DNA of 60,000 bases from Nymphaea colorata. Lineage: Eukaryota; Streptophyta; Magnoliopsida; Nymphaeales; Nymphaeaceae. Positions 1-10,606 of the stretch are shown in pieces. Location: contig NC_045140.1 in NCBI RefSeq assembly GCF_008831285.2, positions 6,181,528 through 6,241,527 on the forward strand, read 5' to 3'. Within the stretch, counting starts at the first letter, position 1. Every line of letters begins with the position of its first letter. The notes below the pieces were generated by a model that searched no databases, was not told where the DNA came from, and saw only the letters and a program-made list of their open reading frames with translations. The position numbers and the translations under genes are program-made.

Positions 1-617
1 TTTCATTCATGTTTCAATTTATATGTCGACAGCTCTTCTTATAATACTTCTTAGTTGATGTCACTATCAAACTCTCATTGCTTTACGGTACACCTCTTGA
101 AGTGTGTCATTACACTTTTGAATATCCACTTTTTTCATATGTTTATATATTTGGATTTCAATTTAGATTGTAATACCGACAAAGATAAATCTTATACCAT
201 ATTTAAATCCAATTTATATTTGAGTTTCCGTATTAACATTTAGATTCAAATCCAAGTTTTAAAACTAAATCTAAACTTGCTAAAAATTATATGGACATTA
301 GATATAGGACATTTATCTGAATCTCAATTTGATAACATATAGTATTTTAAATGTGAATCTGATCGGATTTTATTTGATTTTTTAAGAGATCCAATCAGAT
401 ACCCAACCCCATTGGGATTTACTGGGATCCTTGGGAATGGATGTGGGCTTTGATTGAATGAGCTTGTGGTAGGTAAAAGATTACAAAAATGGCCGACAGA
501 GGGACCATAACACGTGACAGCTAACTTTTTTAGGATGGTCCTAAATTTTTCATCACATTTATAAACAGCCGTTGCTTTGAAGAATACACAGAAATAAGCA
601 GCCCCTCATTGGATGGA
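1..617. other. AT-rich intergenic DNA, no gene
   Basis: No convincing coding sequence. The stretch around 300-420 has repeated 'gatctga/gatcagat' words resembling the diverged MITE-like repeats at 54268 and 55126, so it may be an old member of that family, but no ends can be fixed. Confidence 0.4.
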
Positions 618-792
618 CCAGTGGCGGTCTAGTGTGGGCCACCGCCCACACTAGCATATCAAAAGTTTCATTGAACAAATGAAAAATCATATTGTGATGA
701 CTTAACAAATTTTATAAAACGTCCACATCAAACCTGTGCTGATGAGTGGAGTGCCTCTCATCTAAAATATCCTAGCTCCGCCGCTACACTGG
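618..792. mobile_element. MITE-like foldback repeat (degenerate)
   Basis: The left end reads 'ccagtggcggtctag' and the right end is the approximate reverse complement of the same GGCGG-containing terminus ('cctagctccgccgctacact'). Size and ends fit the short foldback elements carrying GGCGGAGC-type termini seen again at 56281 and 58589. No target-site duplication could be matched. Confidence 0.35.
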
Positions 793-1973
793 AAGGTATA
801 TCAGCAAGGTCTTGACTAGACCCACATTGCCAATGGGCGCCGAGGGTTCAAACCTCAATTGCCGCTTGCCGTCTAACGGAGTCGATGCCATCTGAACAAC
901 AATTGTATTTTTTTTTTTACTTTTTACTTCTTACTTTTTTTAAAGATAACTAATAAGAGGGCAAACGCATGATTTATGAGTTTATCTTAATTATTGTTTA
1001 GAGAGTGGCTGTTTGTGAATTTAGTGAAAACGTTAGGCATTTGTTTGATATGTTTGAAAAGTTGGGCACCCAGTGTTATTTGCCCTTTTGTTGAAACGTT
1101 TATTAAACCACTTGGTAAATTAACATGGCCCATTCTTCCCCCTCCCTCTCTCTTCTTCATTGCCGGATTTTGTGGTATATATTGTGCGGGGATGTCCACT
1201 TTGCTATTACACTATCTTTCGTTTATTGTTGGGTGACTTTGCCGCTTCGTCTATCTACTCTCTTCCTACACCTTTTATTCTGTTTTCTTGTGCTGCTGTC
1301 TTGCATATTTCGTGTTTCTATTTTGTTTTTGCTGTTCTTGTATCTAAGAGATTTTTTGTTCTCAAATTTTGTTATGTATTTCCATTTTATCGACTTTCTC
1401 TCTTTTCGATCTCTATCTTTTTTGGTGTCAAATATTGCTCTGTTCAAGTCAACTCTCTCATGCATTGATACCACAAGGTGTCTTCTACCTGGTGGGCTTC
1501 TTGAAGTACAATATAGATTTGTTACACATTTCACCACGTTGCTTTGTTAGGCCTGCTTTCATTTGTTCCTCAATTTCTTCTTCTTCTTTTTTTTTTTTTT
1601 ATTTTAAACAGTTTTTCTTTTTCTTGTGGATTCGTCAATATGAATTTCTTACACATCTCACATTCTCACATCATTGAATTGTTCTCCTGCCAACTTTGCT
1701 TTTTTTCCTTAAGCAGATTTACTTTTCCTCGATCTGCTTCATGTGGCATGTGATTTGCATGTGATCTGCCTTGTTTTATCAATTTTTTTTCCTTTTTGGT
1801 GTTCATATTATATTTTATTTGCCTCATTCTAATCTTGATGTTTCACCTGATTTTCCATTAGAAGCACGTTTGTGCCTATATATATATATATAGTGGTCGT
1901 TCATATATGCTGTTCTTTTTGTGTGTGATATTTTTATTTAATATTAATGTTATTTCTTGTATTCTAATTTTTA
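793..1973. other. Non-coding, T-rich; possible SINE tail
   Basis: No gene. At 847-858 there is a tRNA box-B-like 'gggttcaaacct' and about 50 bases later a T-rich run, which could be a SINE fragment, but no box A or flanking repeat is clear. The region 980-1960 is strongly T-rich; its open frames are pyrimidine-tract artefacts with no recognisable domain. Confidence 0.35.
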
Positions 1974-2167
1974 AAGTTTATGCATGTACTTTTTTTTAAA
2001 AGGGTGAGTGGTTCATTCCACCGTCTTTAAAGAGAAGCCACTACTCCTCCTTTGTGCCCACCCTCATTGGGTTTTCATAGAACATGCTTCGGGACCTTTT
2101 ACGGTTCAGAGGTAGAGGGCACTGAGACGTGATAATGACCACTCCAAGACTCAAGTTTATGCATGTA
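1974..2167 (-). mobile_element. SINE-like retroposon with 15-bp target-site duplication
   Basis: A 164-bp insert (1989-2152) is bracketed by identical 15-bp direct repeats 'aagtttatgcatgta' at 1974-1988 and 2153-2167. The insert starts with a T run on the + strand, which is an A-rich tail when read on the - strand. A long direct repeat plus A-tail is the signature of LINE-mediated retroposition. No clear pol III box A/B was found, so it could be a tRNA-less SINE, a truncated SINE or a processed transcript. Confidence 0.5.
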
Positions 2168-3239
2168 TTTGTTACTCTTCAAACCAACTTTTTTTTTTTT
2201 TTTTCTGTTCAGCAAAATTATAAGAGATGGTAGTTCTGGATAACAATGTGAAAATGGAAGCTGTGAATATGAGGATATTGAGAATTTATGTTCCCTTGCT
2301 TTTTTTTATCAGATTGGTAATTTCATGTAGCTTTTCTATAAATTAGAATTAGATATCTAATAGTTGGTTTTTAGGAAATTGGACGATTTTGCATGCCTTG
2401 AACCTCGAGCGGCTTGATTTTATTTAAATTCTCTTTTATCTTTTATGATATACAACTTTCGATTTTAATTGTTTAACCTTGTTCTGAACACTTGATTATC
2501 TTTATTATCATGTCATTGATATGCGCAATGTGTTATGGTGTGCTTTACTGATTCATAATTAGACATCCGTAATCATATTATTTTGCGAAAAATACATTTT
2601 TTAATGGTTTTAACATTTATTGGTTCATGTGGTATTATTTCTTCTTTTTTTTTCTGAGGTGCCACTTGCTGTGTTTTTACAGCTAATTTTTTTTTCAAAT
2701 TTTTCTCAATGGCGTTTTTATAAATTTTCAAGAAAATTTTTAGACCGGAGTTGATGTCCGCCTAATCCAATTTCAGATCTAAGTATATGAACCACTTGCA
2801 AAAATTCAATGAATTCCAAAAATTAAGGTTTTTTTTTCAAATTTAAGCAAAATTCGAAGATTAAGTTTGAGGTCAATGCAAATCAAGATCCAAAATTTAA
2901 ATTTTTGAACAACATTAAAATTCTCATTGGTGAGAATTAAAATGTCATTGCAGCCAAAGAGAGAAAAATACGTTGGTGTGACTCTCTCTCTCTCTCTTTC
3001 TCTTTAGAAAAATCTAGGAATGAATCACTTAAAGTGACGATTTCCTCAATTTTCTTAAAAACTATTTAATAAAAAAATTCACAAGAATTCTAATCCGAAT
3101 TTAACTCAGATCACAACATAATCGAGTTAATCCATTCTCAATTCAAGCAAGTCGAAAGACTCTTTGAACTTGGCACCATGACAAAGCGCTTTAGACTAGA
3201 TCAACTATGATCTAAACCAATAAAATAAAGGGTGGCTCA
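2168..3239. other. Non-coding AT-rich DNA
   Basis: No gene. It contains a splice-acceptor-like pyrimidine tract before a 39-codon frame at 2228, not supported further, and a short CT microsatellite. Confidence 0.4.
2982..3005. repeat. (CT)n microsatellite
   Basis: Near-perfect CT dinucleotide run with one interruption. Confidence 0.85.
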
Positions 3240-3835
3240 AGCGATCACACTTTGTTAACTATGATCCCAACTCCTAGCCGATCTCTGGCCAAGGACGTCT
3301 GCTCCAAGCTTGGTTCAACTCTCCAGCCAATCGCCTCCACCAAGGTAAACTCGAGGTAGGCTTCTCCAACGTGACTCCAACCGCTTCAAGGCAGCAGCTT
3401 GGTTCAGCCTAGATGCCCCCATTCAAGGCGTACGAACCAGCCCGTCCAGCCTAGGCGCTTCTACTCAAACCAACTCAGCCTAAGTCGCCTCCCCATCCTA
3501 GGCATTTCAGCCTAGTCAACCACCTGCCCAAGGCGTCTCAACCAAGTCGGCTTCCTCCCTCCCTAGGGCGACTCAGCCCAGCCAGCCTTTAATCAACTCA
3601 CGTTCTGCTCCAGCTGGTCGTATGCTCAAGGCGTTGCAAGCAAGCACATCCCAAGTTGGTCGAGTCCAGCACCACCTATCTGGCTCAAAGCAACTTCAAA
3701 TCAGACTCCACCAAGGCAGGCTATTCAACTCACCAACTGCCCCTCGTTCGAGCCGATTCCAGCCACAACATTCAGCCCAACTCGGCGCCCTTGTTTTGGA
3801 CAGCAATCCAAGCTTAAATTCGCCTTAAAATTTCC
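3240..3835. other. GC-richer degenerate repeat tract
   Basis: Composition shifts from AT-rich to pyrimidine/purine-mixed DNA with many imperfect reiterations of 'cagccta(g)' and 'aaggcg' words. The 68-codon frame at 3622-3828 is a by-product with no recognisable domain. It may be part of an old LTR, since such degenerate internal repetition is common in large plant LTRs, but no boundary or partner LTR is visible. Confidence 0.3.
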
Positions 3836-4651
3836 AGCAGATCAGGTTGGTAATCTTTCTAACTTGCATGAAATCTAGTTATATTGTTATGCATGCATCT
3901 TTTTTTCAAAAGGAATGAGGATCAGACCTCATTTAGCACCCACAAAGTGGTTGGCCGCTAACAGAGGCAAAACCATTCCACCATGGCCTGCTTTGCAGCA
4001 GTCTTGGTGACGGTCGACGCCTCTTCCTACCATGTTGAAAACTAGGTAAACATCCTCTGTTTTTAACATCCTAACACCCAAATCAGTGGGTTTCGTTTCT
4101 GTTTTTCAATTAAAACCAGCAACTTGATTTTCAGCTTATCAAATGTTTGTGATTTGCCACGATGGTGAAGATCCTAGCCAGTCTTATTCTCTGAGGTCTT
4201 CGCCAAGCCATTTAACTCAAGAATGACACCGCCCTTTTGCTGCTCCAAAATAGCAACCCTCATGCATGATCTTGATCGTTCTAGTCTCTACAATTTGTGA
4301 CATGTTTCTAAGCATTACCTTACTGGAAGTGATGGGCATTCTATGCATGCCTCTTCATGAGAGTGACAAATGACTTGTAGGTTTGGCTGGGATTTGATAT
4401 CTTTAAAAGCTGGGAATGACGTACAGCTGGGTTAATACTAAGATAATGTACATGTTAATGCATATATGCATGCATGCCCACGATTGTTCATACCTATTTG
4501 AGCCAAATTCTGTTCTCTCAAAAATCAGAAAATGATGTTTTCAAAATCTGATTTAAAAAGACCCCATTTGAGCAATATTGGAGGGACACTACCATGGTCT
4601 GGGCAAAAATGTCATCTTTTCATTTATGTAATCGTATGAATAAATGCAGAA

Positions 4652-4699
<48 letters not shown>

Positions 4700-6399
4700 A
4701 TGAAGCATGAATATTTTCTTGAATGTGTGATGAATTGGATCTCACAATCTCACAAAATGATTCCATCAATGATTCGTTCTACTGAATCCATGAGTACAAT
4801 CCACTTTAAAATGGAATAGATCAAACAAAATGGGCTCATTTCAACTTATTTCATTTTTGAAAATTTCAGAAATCTATATTATTTTAAAAGAAAAGTCAAC
4901 TGTTAACAAGTTTGTCTAGTTGGGTTTCAAAAGAAGCTCTTAGATCGAAAACAAACTTTTTTTGATCAAGTATCCAAAATCATTAGTGGAATCATATCCC
5001 TACCAAACCTATTTGGAAAATGCATTTCCAAATAGCTAATCATTTTCAAAATCAAAACAAGCTACTAGCTATGTCTCAAGGCAAGCCATTTCAACTCAAA
5101 ACCAACCTTACAAAAAATACCAATCTAGAGAAATTTCTAAAATTTCCCTACATCAATTACTAAAATTTTCAAATATTAGGTTTTAATATAAGAAAACCTA
5201 TTTTTTATCTATATTCTATGCCAAAACAAGTTAAAATCAACCTATCCCAATCCATTTCCACTTTTGAACAAAGAGCCAATGCTCTAATCTAGAGGAATAC
5301 ACAAATTTTACTCACCCGAAGAGAATATTTTCTCAAAATTTTCAAAATTTCCAAAAAAAATGTTGGGATCATGGAAGCTTGTCTTCACTCAATTCATTTT
5401 GGAACCCCAATCACAAAATCAAAATGTTCAAAGTTAAGCCCACAAACATCATCTCCAAAAAGCTTTTCTTCATATTAAAGAATAAGCTTGGAAAACGTCA
5501 TACATTTCCACATATAAGGTAGGCCAGCATGAGATCCAAATGAAATTATGCATAGAGAGAAATCGAGTGAAGCATGAATGAACATGTAGTTTATTTCATG
5601 CAAACATACACACTCACTTCACCAATGGACCTACTCACTTTTGCAAAATCTAAGTGAGTCAAGTTGGAGATAATACTATGACCAAGTCATATTGTGGCAA
5701 AAAACTTGAATACCTCACTTATTTTGTCGCAAAAATACAAAAAATTTAAAATACAAAAGACCTACAAAATCAATTTTAAATCTGTGATTGGATTTTCTCC
5801 AAAACCAAACACCATTTTCAAGCCAAATCTGGCAAATTTCCATGATCTTGGTCCAAAATCAAAATTTTCTATAACAACACAACCCTAAACTCTAGTTTTC
5901 CAAAATCACCAATCAACTGAAATCAAAGCTTTCAAATACTTCCAAAAATCAAGTCAAAATCATAAAATGGTAGTCCATTTCCAGTCATTTCAAACTTAGA
6001 AACTCTAAGATCTAAATCCAATTTTTTTAAAACTAAAATCTTGTTTCAAAAACAAGTTCCAATTCCAAGAATTTTCAAGATCTAGCCCCAAATATCCAAT
6101 TTTCAACTCAAGAATCCAAATTCTATCCAAAAATTCAATCCCCAATCATATTTCAAAAATCTTTTCTCCAATTCAATTCAAAATTCTAATTTCAGTCCCC
6201 AATTCAATTCAAAAATTCCAATTTACAAAGCTCCAATTTTTGGACCAAATCAAACTTTAATTTTCGAGATTCAATAAAAAATTCCATACAATTTCTCAGT
6301 CAATTCCAAGTCTTGTTGAAAATGAATTTCAAAATCCAAAATTCAATCTCTACACATGCATGTAGGAAAAATAACTTGTTAAAGCTTGAAAAAAACTAG
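3836..6399. other. A-rich low-complexity DNA, no gene
   Basis: Long A/C-rich tract dominated by 'caaaattc' and 'tttcaaaa' words with no reading frame of interest. A possible second SINE-like fragment lies near 3899-4030, with a T run at its left end, but it lacks flanking repeats. Confidence 0.4.
4652..4696. repeat. (GA)n microsatellite
   Basis: About 45 bp of nearly pure GA repeat on the + strand. Confidence 0.9.
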
Positions 6400-6898
6400 A
6401 CCTTGGATCGATTACCCTTGTTAAAGGTAGTATGAATGGTCGATCATCTTACCGACGGGCGGGTTCCTTTCTCCTAAAATCCATTTTTCCACAAAACTCA
6501 AATTTCTCCACTTCGCGTACGGTTTTCCTTTACACTAAATCTAGATTTACAATCTAGATCCATAATTAACATCAAATCTCAATATTGAATCCATTCTAGA
6601 TCCAAATTTCCATTCCAAATCATTATCTTGATTTCTAATCTAGTGTTAGAGATGCAAATCGTTTTCACAAGTCCAGATCTTAGATCAAATCCATGTATGG
6701 TTCAATGTAAAAGATCCAAAATCACCATATGGTGCCACTTGGCACAAAATTAAACTCAACCATTGGATACATTTTTGTCTTTTTCTGAAACTGAAATTGT
6801 TTTTTTTTTTTTCAAAATTTCAACTTTCATCTTCATCTCACCAAGGAAGAAAAGAGTTGATGACACCTCCTCTTTCTCATGTCACTCCCTCTGTCCAT

Positions 6899-6907
6899 TA
6901 TAAATAG
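6899..6907 (+). promoter_or_regulatory. TATA box of the degenerate LTR
   Basis: 'tataaatag' followed by a GA-rich stretch and then CT-rich DNA, a typical plant TATA context. It lies upstream of the second conserved LTR block, as a retrotransposon promoter would. Confidence 0.4.
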
Positions 6908-7062
6908 AGAGGAGGAGGGGGACATCCTCTACTTCTCTCTTGTTCTCTCTCAGTATGCCTTCTCAACCTCCTAGTGATTTCTTTTAACGATTTCTCTTTC
7001 TTGTTCTATCTAAGGTTGCCACCCTGGGAGAACACAATTTGGATGTCCAGTAAGGAGGAGCT

Positions 7063-7077
7063 CAGAAGAAGAAGAAG

Positions 7078-7107
<30 letters not shown>
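7063..7107. repeat. (AAG)n microsatellite
   Basis: About 15 uninterrupted AAG/GAA units; on the - strand this encodes a serine or other homopolymer that is not a real protein. Confidence 0.9.
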
Positions 7108-7109
<2 letters not shown>

Positions 7110-7880
7110 GGCCATCCATCAAACCCCCTCTCTCTCTCTCTCTCTAGCCATCCCTCTATATCTCTCTTTTGCTCTCTATTCCACTTGCGTATGGTGGAGC
7201 TCTCCAAAGAGGCTATGTTTTCATGATTTTATTCTTATATTTTCATGGCTAAGGATGGATATTTGATTTCAACTATGTTTTCAAAATCCAAGTTTCTAAT
7301 TTAATTTTAAATGTTATTTTAACTTGTTTGCCAAAATCATCTTTCAATCCTATTTTCCAACCAGGTTACAAATCGCCTTGGGCACATGTTCCAAATCGGT
7401 TTCCAAATCTAAACGTCTCATATTTCCTTCAAAATCGAATTCCAATCATGATTCCATTTTTAATTTTGAAATCCAACTCCAAGTTTCAAATTAGATTTCT
7501 AAATTACATGCATCATGTAGATGTAAGTTGCACATCATGATCCGATGATGACAAAGATATCATAGGCATGCTACGGCCAATGCTTTGAAGGTCCATTTAA
7601 CTTTTAAAATTTAATTCCATTTAAAACTTAAGTCCATATGCATATGCATTACATGTTGTTTATTATGATCGAAGCATAACAGTTGGAAACATTTATACGT
7701 TAAGCATAGTTTGTTTGAACCCTTGGATGATTATCCCTAGTAAAAGCACTAGGAATAGTCAATGTTCATACTGACATGATGGGTTCTGTCTCTAATTCAA
7801 TGGAACGGAGGCGAGTTATCCAAAATCCATCAAAGTTGCATGTATGCTTTCTTCCCAAGAAATTTTGCATGTAAGAACCA

Positions 7881-8046
7881 ACCTAGGATATGAAATATTA
7901 AATTGGCAAAACGAAAAAGAAAATTTAAAACAATCAAAGGATTCATCCATCAGTCGAAACACAAGGCAACCTTAAGAAGTTTTGAAGGGCAAGAATCCAC
8001 CAACCTAAGGAAAGAAGCATCTACCAGTAGTTTTCCACATGCCGGA

Positions 8047-8079
<33 letters not shown>

Positions 8080-8597
8080 TTTTGCAAACATAGGTCACAC
8101 ATCTTGAATTGGGACTATGTTGGTCATTCATAGGGTTAACCACAAAAGCATTTACTATATTTTTGGGTTTCATAACCCTAAACCAATCTTTTATTCTACA
8201 GTGCTTATCCAAGAGAAGCTAATGAATAGAATCACCATGGGCAAAACTTATCTCATTACCTGATTATATTCTTCTCACATATAAATAAGGCTCTATTGAA
8301 GGGAAAAGACAAAAGAAATGCCCAAGAGATGGTTCCTAGTGTTAGTAATCAACTGTAGAGTTAGCTTGCTGAAAATACTGGTACACATGAATTTCAATTA
8401 GGAGCTTAGGAAATCAATGAGATATACCTTCAACTCTCCATCACGGTTGTACTTTTCCCTTCTTTTTCATTACCATGCTGCACCACGGCTTATAAGTGAT
8501 ATATGGCAGCTTAAATTACCAGGTTTAAATAAAATATCGCTAATGTCTTTCATGTAGAGGAGTAAAGACATGGCATAAACTTATTGCAGGGCCACCA

Positions 8598-8600
<3 letters not shown>
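7881..8600. other. Non-coding DNA with simple repeats
   Basis: No gene recognised. A compound (TG)n(AG)n microsatellite sits at 8047-8079, and a TATA-like 'atataaataa' near 8280 has no gene attached. Confidence 0.4.
8047..8079. repeat. Compound (TG)n(AG)n microsatellite
   Basis: About eight TG units pass directly into about nine AG units. Confidence 0.9.

Positions 8601-8673
<73 letters not shown>
8601..8673. repeat. (AT)36 microsatellite
   Basis: Seventy-three bases of uninterrupted alternating AT, likely length-variable and cruciform-prone. Confidence 0.95.
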
Positions 8674-8674
<1 letters not shown>

Positions 8675-9002
8675 CAATTCTGGGTATGTGAAAGCAAACT
8701 ATGATAACTGGGTATCCTCTGACACTTTCTCTTCAACATAATGAAGTCCTAGCGCTTCTTGGTCTGGCTCATCTGGCTTTGCAGAATACCCAGCTTCTCG
8801 GCCTTCTTACTTGTGACCTCACGCTTGAGCAGAATTACCAACAGGATCGTGTGATCATTCATAACACTCGTCTCCTTACCAGGAAAGAGGCACCAAAAGT
8901 CTTCACCTAAAAATTGCTCATATGCTACGCAATTGCATCAGGCTTCCTGCTCATTGTGCCCATCTGCTAGTAAACAATATGTTCTAGCAAGAGAATTCAG
9001 AA
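8674..9002. other. Unassigned, weakly exon-like DNA
   Basis: Between about 8735 and 8895 the - strand is open and reads like ordinary protein, ending in a Lys/Gln-rich stretch before a stop. It lies just downstream, in the - direction, of the exon-like frame 9003-9431, so both could come from one decayed host gene. No family recognised. Confidence 0.2.
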
Positions 9003-9431
9003 TTAATTTTGAGTGTGATGATGAGTGACAACCAAGAAAAGACCAACATATTCTTGTAGCCACGGGGGATGAAGAGGAACATAATGAAAGAGAGCACCAG
9101 GCCAAAGCTCGTCAAACCCGATTCCTGGTGGATCCAGTCTTTCGAGCAAATCATTGAACGAGATGCCTTCTTTCATTTTCTCACCAAGATGAAGCAAGCA
9201 TTCTAGAGTAGGTCCTCCAGCTCGATGATGTTGGGAAGCTCCACTCAGAGCGAAAATTCCCAATCGCTTGGAAGGCATCGCCTGATCAATCTCGCAGCTG
9301 GCTGGAAGCTGCTTTCTCTCTGGGAACGAGGTATTGTTGTTGGACATTTTTTTGTTCAGTTTATGTTCAAAGGTTGTAAAGATTGATGAGGTAAATGGAT
9401 TATAAGAGCAGTTGGCTTTACCATGTCCCAT
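9003..9431 (-). CDS. Unassigned exon-like ORF, possible host gene fragment
   Basis: Up to 142 codons are open. A more natural start is the internal Met of 'MSNNNTSFPERK' at 9348, preceded by an A-run (T-run on the + strand), giving about 115 residues. The residue mix (the segment 'GISFNDLLERLDPPGIGF' and an aromatic- and proline-rich part near the end) looks like real protein rather than low complexity. There is no signal peptide, and the C-terminal 'LFLVV' is too short for a membrane segment. I do not recognise a family. It could be one exon of a host gene, a captured gene piece, or chance. It lies outside the copia element, 450 bp from its edge. Confidence 0.3.
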   Translation of the reverse strand: MGHGKANCSYNPFTSSIFTTFEHKLNKKMSNNNTSFPERKQLPASCEIDQAMPSKRLGIFALSGASQHHRAGGPTLECLLHLGEKMKEGISFNDLLERLDPPGIGFDELWPGALFHYVPLHPPWLQEYVGLFLVVTHHHTQN

Positions 9432-9879
9432 GTGAATTTCATTTCTTCATTTTTTGATATCATGATTCATTCATCAATCCACCATGCACAAGAAGTTCAG
9501 TTGGGAGAGCCAATACAATGTCTCTAGGAGAGCTTGCATCGACAGTTCATAATGGAGAGTTGTTAGGAACAGGAGTTTTATGATGGGATGGCAGAGTAAT
9601 AGAGCATCAGTTTTATCACGATGCTGATGATTTCATTGGGTTTAAACCTACCTGGCTACGCATGTGTTGGAGAACCTTCATTCTGATGTATTGAACATTA
9701 CATTTAGATCCAACAATGCTCGATGGAAGAATTGGTTGGCCTCTGCATTGGTGTGTGCTCAGGGTGCTGATGGTTGTCTTTTCTAGGTCAGCAATAAACC
9801 TGCAAATCTTCCTGTCTAATGAATATCTATCTTATCTGTCCATGTTATTGACCTGAGATGGAGGTGGCAATGTGAATGT
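9432..9879. other. Unique flank left of the copia insertion
   Basis: No gene. The part from 9725 onward is repeated after the N gap at 29978, marking the left limit of the assembly duplication. Confidence 0.5.
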
Positions 9880-9884
9880 CACTG
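9880..9884. repeat. Copia target-site duplication, left copy
   Basis: 'cactg' abuts the left copia LTR and is found again immediately right of the other copia LTR at 51873-51877. Confidence 0.8.
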
Positions 9885-10182
9885 TGTGAAGGCATCGTGA
9901 GAAGAGAGAAAAAGAAACGAGGAAGAAGAAGGGGCTAAAAGAGATATCTCATTTCACATATGATGATGTATTTATACAACTTTACAGGCATATACAGATC
10001 CCACAAATTTTGGGATTGAGAAATCACAATCTTATGATAGAGGGAAAAAATATAATTTTTATGATAGAGGGAAAAAATATAATTTCTTTTCTGAAATTTC
10101 ACTTTCTGACTCTCCTCTTTGATGTATAGGAAAGATTTTTCCTGATTCCTGAAAATCAGCAAACTGATTTTCCTCTCCAATA
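9885..10182 (-). repeat. Copia 3' LTR (copy A)
   Basis: A 298-bp LTR homologous to the 263-bp one at 51610-51872. In sense orientation it starts TATTGG, apparently a decayed TGTTGG, and ends CACA. It carries a 26-bp-scale internal tandem duplication ('tatgatagagggaaaaaat' twice) absent from the partner LTR. The difference between the LTRs indicates an insertion clearly older than the nested Ogre-like element. Confidence 0.85.
9969..9976 (-). promoter_or_regulatory. Copia LTR TATA box
   Basis: TATAAATA on the - strand, conserved in the partner LTR at 51694-51701, about 80 bp from the sense 3' end of the LTR. Confidence 0.6.
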
Positions 10183-10193
10183 CTCCCCCTCAA
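10183..10193 (-). promoter_or_regulatory. Copia polypurine tract
   Basis: TTGAGGGGGAG on the - strand directly before the 3' LTR, the classical plus-strand primer site of plant copia elements. Confidence 0.85.
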
Positions 10194-10600
10194 GTTGGTG
10201 TATGCAAATCTGAAACACCCAACTTGATTCTTAAAGTTTGAAAACTATCTTTTCCCAATGGTTTAGTGAAAATATCAGCTAGTTGCATACATGATGATAC
10301 ATGATGAGCCCAAATTATTCCTTGCTGAATTTTTTCTCTTACAAAGTGACAATCTAGCTCTATGTGTTTCGTTCTTTCATGAAAAACTGGATTTGCTGAA
10401 ATATGCAGAGCAGCTTGATTGTCGCAATATAAATTGACTGGTTTATCATGACTCCATCCCAAGTCATTCAATAAGGCTTTTAACCAAACAACTTCACAAG
10501 TTGTCAAAGCCATTGCCCGGTATTCTGCTTCAGCAGACGATCTGACAATAGTAGACTGCTTCTTTGATTTCCAAGAGATAGGACTATTCCCCAAGAACAC
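10190..10600 (-). pseudogene. Copia RNase H domain (copy A)
   Basis: C-terminal part of the copia polyprotein, which removes RNA from the RNA/DNA hybrid during reverse transcription. Visible features are the copia signature '[11 protein letters not shown]' (residues 21-31, catalytic Glu), 'YCDNQAA' (catalytic Asp about 60) and '[11 protein letters not shown]'. The first catalytic Asp ('YCDSNWAS') lies upstream at the end of the RT reading frame. An in-frame TGA at 10607-10609 separates the two, so the domain is cut off from RT in an otherwise continuous frame. The ORF ends inside the polypurine tract, as usual for copia. Confidence 0.9.
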
Positions 10601-10606
10601 AATATA

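Larger units (their letters stand above)
6400..7880 (+). mobile_element. Degenerate LTR remnant of an Ogre/Tat-related element
   Basis: Two segments (6400-6480 and 7716-7793) resemble, in + orientation, the conserved block near the 3' end of the Ogre-like LTRs at 15382 and 59436 (shared words such as 'accttgg', 'gattaccc', 'taaagg', 'ggtcgatc', 'accgacggg'). A TATA box lies between them, and downstream of the second block 'aattttgcatgtaag' recalls the 3' terminus of those LTRs. I infer a very old LTR, possibly two overlapping fragments, on the + strand. Its 5' end is unknown and no coding domains survive. Confidence 0.4.

Noticed and set aside
1125-1550. A 141-codon + strand frame that looks like a membrane protein
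   Set aside because: It is a T-rich tract giving Leu/Phe runs in all three frames, with no domain and overlapping frames of equal length.
2205-2345. A splice acceptor followed by a short ATG frame (start 2228)
   Set aside because: Only 39 codons, with no matching donor or second exon.
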